DNA of 64,000 bases from positions 59,163,505 through 59,227,504 of the forward strand of contig CM069436.1 of NCBI GenBank assembly GCA_035610365.1, given 5' to 3'. Numbering within the stretch: the stretch's first letter is position 1; every line of letters starts with the position of its first letter. Below, in pieces: positions 59,601 to 64,000 of the stretch. Origin of the DNA: Aquatica leii. Lineage: Eukaryota > Arthropoda > Insecta > Coleoptera > Lampyridae. The position numbers were made by a program, and so were the translations under genes. The notes under the pieces are model-generated. The model saw nothing but the letters and a program-made list of their open reading frames with translations. It made no database searches and was not told the origin of the DNA.

Positions 59601-60793
59601 CGGTAAAGGCCGACCTTCAGTAATAATTTGCTTTCGCTCACAATTATTTCGCCGTGAAACCGGTGGCTCTATAACACTATAAATCACATCATGCAAAGGA
59701 TTCATTTTACGCCGCAAACCTTAAAAAAATGATATCTACCAATCAAATAGCTGATTAATTTGAAACAATACAAATGTACCACGGCACAGACTGACAATTA
59801 TGCAGTAAGTAAAGTAAGGTTATTCTTAGAACTAACATAAAAATAATACTAGATTAAATTACATTTCACTTTGCAATTGCAGTTTAAAAAATCGAGAGTT
59901 GACGCTCATACACGAAAGGCGGCCGATTGAATCGCCTATAGACCTGTTATATCTTGTGAATTTTACATTACGTATGCTCGGATATTGAAGACGAGGTGAT
60001 TCATTTGCTGACATAGGGACCAAATAGTATAAAAAAAATACGCGGCGATGATGTGTGTGCCTTTATGTACTTTCTTTTAAATATGCTACTTGTTAGCATG
60101 TTATATTTTTATTGTTACTTTCATTTATGACACTTCCCCAACAAGATAAACCTCTTTTTTGTGGTTAATTCAGTTTTCTTTTTGATTTCAGTTGATTTGA
60201 AATAATATAACAATGATTAGATTTACAATAACTTCGTGTACTTGGCTTCATGTGTTTGTTGTGTTAGGGTAGGCGGCGCCCACATTGCCTACCCCGACAA
60301 GCCGCCGATGATTAGGTAAAATATTAATAACAAAAGCTAATACCTGTAACCTGGATATTAGAGTTTAAAAGGTGACATGTTGCATTATAAAAATAATATA
60401 TTGTTTTGTTTTTATTTGTCGACCAGTTTCGTCCTGTGATATATAAACGAGTATTTTTAATGTTTAAAATATATATATATATTTTTTATTTTTTTGTATA
60501 CAAACATTTTGAGTTGTAATACTGTTAGAATATATTTCTGTTTTATATGAGTTTATAATTATGTTATCTACCTCAATAAATAAATACTTGTATGGCTTGT
60601 ACTTGTAAAATATAAAAATAAATTTATGAAAATACTTTTTAAAATTATTTTTCAATAGTGGATAATAATATTTAACTTAACCCGGGGCGTTATTTTAAAT
60701 TTGCACAAGGGCGCCGAAAGTGCTAGGCGCGGGCCTGACAATACATTTTGTACATAAAGAACCCCGACGCTTAATAGACAAGGAACGCCACTG
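56679..60793 (+). pseudogene. hAT transposase (ZMYM1-like) pseudogene 2, split by another hAT
   Basis: Same family as pseudogene 1. The + strand at 56679-57077 has YTRWSSRINAITPLRYQLGE, VKNLAASLAKKLQNFDFICI and NVDVAQCW-like segments of the helical insertion domain. After a stop, 57083-57433 gives the C-terminus with the dimerisation domain (MPVSVATAERTFSKLKIIKN, EDLIKQFAKTKTRKAQFT). Everything N-terminal to 56679 is missing. Immediately after the stop a second hAT is inserted (57437-60310). Beyond it the 3' flank resumes with AGGTAAAATATTAATAACAA, as in pseudogene 1, and runs to GAACGCCACTG at 60783-60793, the reverse complement of a CAGTGGCG-type hAT terminus. Its C-terminus is close to that of pseudogene 1, differing by a dozen or so residues. 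Confidence 0.8.
57437..60310 (-). mobile_element. hAT element 3 (ZMYM1-like), nested in hAT pseudogene 2
   Basis: Ends: CAGTGGCGGCTGGTGGG at 57437 and, on the other side, the reverse complement of CATCGGCGGCTTGTCGGG ending at 60310. The flanking 8-mers CTTAGCTA and ATTAGGTA fit a decayed target-site duplication. The transposase reads on the - strand from about 59717 to 57570. The N-terminus is RRKMNPLHDVIYSVIEPPVS, then the TTF-finger-like GVITKRHCFVGPVCFCL (59403-59717). Next come KRLEKNSMTIEDTLKIQHSI and LAKQGLSFRVHDETETS (59084-59359). The core region follows, with CETRWSSRSKIVHVIDSEW (58441-58686). Last are ALYFEILDNIVTQLDVRFED and KNFPGHLL (57815-58141). Several stops and frame changes break it, so it is not active. 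Confidence 0.8.
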
Positions 60794-62370
60794 CTTCGAT
60801 ATAGGTACCTCAATTTTAATTATGAATTATAACTTTTAATTTTGTAGATTTTGTATAAAACATTTATATTATTTGTATTTCGGGTTTTATATATTATATG
60901 TTTTTTATGTAAGTAAATCTTAAAAAATATACTGTCATTCTAAATTTAAGATCTAAATAATCCGATAGTTTGATATCTGACCGCTGCTAGCGCTTTATGA
61001 TTACCGCCACAGTTTCCTAAATGGTATTTAAATTTTTCAAATAATTGCATAACACGTAGATAGATGGCCATAACAACGCCCAAACAAATGGACGTAGTAA
61101 AAATGAATGTTGCTAGTTGATGAGTGTGTGTATATTCTGGTGTATATTATTTTTTACAAATTAAATAAAGTATTTATTATTTAAAATGAGTGAGTGGCAA
61201 GTGGTTTCGGATGATCGCTGTTATGGAATTGGTACGAATCCTTACTTATTTATACCAAACACATTTTTTTACAAATCTTTAAGTATTTGCTGTTGTAAAA
61301 TGTATCGTTTATTTTGCATTACATCATTTACACTAAATAGTATTTATTTGCACATGCAAATATCGTTATCGAAATCGCAAAAATGCTGTAAAATAATTAC
61401 AAAAACATTCTTGTATTCCTTTGGTGCTCCTCCCACTTTTTGCATTGCAATCTTTATAAATATTATTTTCTGAACTTCCTCAAGGAAAATGTGATTCACA
61501 ATTTTCTATACACTTAACTCCCGCTACATACGTGATCACAAAAGCTATTACTGACTCATTCATTAAAATGTAGTTAATTTGTGTAATAAAGCAAAAATCT
61601 CTTCTTAATTTCGGATTTTCCTGTGTTCGATCTGTTTATTTAAACCGTAGTGATACTTATAGTACATATAATTTACATTAAATGTTGTATTTATTTATAA
61701 CCATTTAGCATTTTAGAGTAACTTCTATTCGATTCTATTTAAACAACCTGATAACATTTCCTAGCATTACTCCATCAAAAATTAAATAATCGATTATGTA
61801 ATTTTACAATAATTGATTTTGTCATACTTTTTTTAAGTGTCATTAGTCCAATTAATTCTAATCTTTTCTAATCGATGGTTTGGTTCTACTGTAAACAATA
61901 TTCAAATCCTTGTTCAAGTCTTAATTTGTCAATGAGCTTAGCTGTTTCATTCATATTCATGGTCAGGAATTTTAATAAGTTCATGGTTTGATTTTATCTT
62001 CTCTCATCTTTTTTGTCTTATTTTAAATTTTTACTTTGGTTTAATGGATACTACTCATGTTTTCATTGCATAAAGTAAATGTCGAGGATCGATGTGAATA
62101 AATTAGTGCTAAATGAATACACATTCTCTGGTGGTTTAAATTTTTTTAAAAAATCACAATGAGGTTCTATATTAAATGGGAATTGTGACAATTTAATTGG
62201 GCACAAACTTGAGATTACTTGTTTAAAACCAGCAAAAGATAAAAATTAGATACATCTATTTCATGTTATTTTAAGTAGACTTCTGTTACATTTTTTTCTA
62301 TTAGATAGTTTATATCAAATAGAATTATTCTAAAATTTCTCCTTTTTAAGAAAATTTTAATGCTACTTCA
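60794..62370. other. No gene identified; open frame at 61186-61473
   Basis: The + strand frame 61186-61473 starts MSEWQVVSDDRCYGIG and then reaches ATTG|GTACGA, a weak donor. The rest of the frame is low-complexity. Its first 16 residues could be a tiny first coding exon, but nothing downstream supports this. On the - strand 61375-61440 reads GAPKEYKNVFVIIL, which hints at a Myb/SANT-like transposon protein but is too short to name. Confidence 0.25.
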
Positions 62371-62371
62371 T

Positions 62372-62580
62372 ACCAGTGGCGCAGCCAGGAACACGTTCTG
62401 TTGCAGATGTTTGACAACAAAGAGAGTGAATGAAATACAAAAAAATTCCTCGGTTTATCCCTACACGGGACTAAAGTTAGACAGGGATCTAGCCATAAAA
62501 ATTCGTATTGAATTCAACGCCAATATAAATCATATAAACAATACTAAATTAAAGTTAGTTATATAATTTTTATTAAACAT
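62372..62580. mobile_element. hAT-like left terminus and fragment
   Basis: CAGTGGCGCAGCCAGGAACA at about 62374-62393 has the CAGTGGCG start typical of hAT termini and is less AT-rich than its surroundings. The following 190 bases have no recognisable transposase, and no partner terminus was located. Confidence 0.4.
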
Positions 62581-62639
62581 CTTAATAATTTAAATAAACG
62601 AATATTTGACTACGTAGCTAATTACAGTAATGGAATTTT

Positions 62640-63475
62640 CACAAAGTTCAATTATTAATAACATATTAAAAATTACGGTGATCATATTGTTCAAAAAAAG
62701 TTATTTTATACCAAACGCGCAACTATGTCTTATCTGTGGTCTTATCTATGTTCCTATTCTGAAGATGCATAAACAAACTATTTTCTACAGTAATGGTCAT
62801 TTCTGATTTTTCTGCAAATTCGTTTATGTTCGCGCTTATGCTTGCATTAACCAGTTATTAACAACACATTAAGAAAACACGATGCTCATATTCCTCAAAA
62901 AAAGTTATTTAACGCAACTATGTACTTACTTACAACGCTTACATTCAGGTTCTGAAGGTGCATAAACAAACGCAGTTTTCACAGAGATAGTCATTTCCGA
63001 GTTTTCTGTAAATTTATTTATACTTACTTTAAACAATTATAAACGACGCATTAAAAAATTACAATGCTCATATTGCTTAAAAAAAAGTTTTTTTTCGTCA
63101 AATGCGAAACTCCGTCCTACTTACATTCACGTTCTGAAGGTGCATAAACAGAGATGTGTTGTTAATAATAACTGTTTTATTTATTTATAAATAAATGTGT
63201 ATACAGTAGTAGCCCATTTTTGACATTTGGGGATCTTAATTTTTTATGTTAACAGTTGTTTAATCTAATTATAAACGAATTTGCAGAAAAATCAAAAATG
63301 TCTATCTTTGTGAAAATTGCGTTTGTTTATGCACCTTCAGAACTGGAATTTAGATAAGTGACAGTTGCGCGTTCGGCATAAAATAACTGCATTTTGAGGA
63401 ATATAAGCATCGTAATTTTTTAATGTGTTGTTAATAATTGTTTAATCTATCCATGAACGAACTTGCTAAAACATA
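62640..63475. repeat. Three tandem units followed by an inverted copy
   Basis: A unit of roughly 180-205 bp is present three times in direct orientation. Markers are TCAAAAAAAGTTATTT (about 62691, 62897; degraded near 63076) and CTGAAGGTGCATAAAC or its variant (about 62759, 62954, 63135). From about 63240 to 63475 the same unit appears in reverse (GTTTATGCACCTTCAGAA at about 63326 and ATTTTGAGGAATATAAGCAT near 63391). The centre of symmetry is near 63238. The arrangement is a partly tandem foldback structure. Confidence 0.65.
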
Positions 63476-63489
63476 AATGGTGATTATTA

Positions 63490-64000
63490 TACTCTGTCAT
63501 TGAAATTGCAACACCAAGAAGGCGCGGGAATTTTCTGACCAAACGTGACAAGAAGGTTTAGCTAGTCAGACGTAGTCGTTGATTAAAATTTTAAAGAAAA
63601 GGAACAATGATGAAAACAATTTTTATTTTTTAATGTGTTGCTTTTCCCCCCTTTCTTTACTCTACGTGGCATGGAATCCAGCAGGTGGTCGATTTCTTCT
63701 TGAATTATTGTATCCCAAGCAACTTGCAGTTCATGCCGGAGAGCTTCTTGTGTCTGTGAAGGATATGTGCTAAGTTCCTCGATCTACTAACCATAATATA
63801 CTAAATGTGTTCAATAGACGAAAGTTCGGGAAATCTGCATAGGTGGCCATGATAAGAAATTAACATTGGCTTTTCCGAATAGATCCATAAAGTGTCTTGC
63901 CATATGGGGACGGGCATTATCTTGCTGGAAAAGTGGGCCTTTCGACTGATAAAGAAATGGAAGAATATAGAGTTCTGCCACCTCGTTAACATATGGCTTT
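63490..64000 (-). pseudogene. Tc1-type transposase C-terminal part, cut by window edge
   Basis: On the - strand from 64000 down: VAELYILPFLYQ, then GPIFQQDNARPH-like sequence (GPLFQQDNARPHMARHFMDL at about 63930-63870), NVNFLSWPPM and the eroded continuation to about 63660. QQDNARPH carries the second catalytic Asp of Tc1 transposases, which is retained. The usual LSPIEHxWD segment after it is disrupted: a stop follows ISRTFVY. CATTGAAATTGCAACACC at about 63499-63516 resembles the terminal inverted repeat of Tc1-like elements and probably marks the element's end. The N-terminal half lies beyond the window. Confidence 0.75.

Noticed and set aside
1..64000. CRISPR arrays, bacterial operons, tRNA or rRNA genes
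   Set aside because: No regularly spaced short repeats, no ribosome-binding-site gene strings, and no cloverleaf or rRNA core sequence was recognised. The spliced gene structure shows a eukaryote.

Overview
The window is AT-rich, intron-bearing eukaryotic DNA, most likely from an insect. The evidence is spliced exons with GT-AG borders, an arthropod-type TATA plus TCAGTT core promoter, and a transposon community typical of insect genomes (hAT/ZMYM1-like, piggyBac, mariner, Tc1, pogo and a LINE). A beetle is possible but I cannot prove it. No bacterial, viral, CRISPR or tRNA/rRNA features were seen.

The one convincing host gene is an inositol hexakisphosphate kinase (IP6K) on the + strand. 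Five coding exons (42910-43062, 45568-45697, 47160-47280, 47849-48307, 48361-49135) join in phase into a 545-residue protein. It carries the PxxxDxKxG substrate motif, the SLL motif and the IDF metal-binding motif, and an acidic, serine-rich insertion makes it longer than vertebrate IP6Ks. The coding start lies in an exon with a good upstream splice acceptor, so at least one non-coding 5' exon lies further upstream. Candidate promoters are at 36.2-36.6 kb, 22.0-22.6 kb and perhaps 40.2-40.4 kb.

Most of the rest is a graveyard of broken transposons. 0-1.5 kb: two tandem copies of a 699-bp unit made of a TIR element and a palindrome. 3.5-4.8 kb: piggyBac remnant (-). 6.3-6.9 kb: AGTAAT-rich low-complexity tract. 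7.2-8.0 kb: hAT C-terminus. 8.4-10.0 kb: mariner pseudogene split by a hAT-type MITE. 10.7-12.6 kb: second hAT pseudogene. 13.9-16.4 kb: third copy of the first repeat family, split by insertions. 17.3-17.7 kb: mariner fragment. 18.7-20.9 kb: pogo/Jerky remnants. 24.2-24.95 kb: mariner deletion derivative with 33-bp TIRs. 25.25-26.7 kb: pogo/Tigger pseudogene (-). 36.1-37.9 kb: piggyBac remnant whose 5' part carries a heat-shock-type promoter. 38.0-38.9 kb: Tc1 fragment and an inverted-repeat element. 51.3-60.8 kb: two hAT copies of one family, one split by a LINE and the other by a third hAT. 62.6-63.5 kb: tandem plus inverted repeat array. 63.5-64.0 kb: Tc1 C-terminus (-) cut by the window edge.

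No transposase here appears intact; every one shows stops, frameshifts, deletions or lost catalytic residues. I see no convincing new multi-gene system. The most unusual signal is the cluster of heat-shock elements, TATA box, initiator and splice donor at 36257-36556. It could be a promoter carried by the piggyBac-like element or a distant promoter of the IP6K gene.
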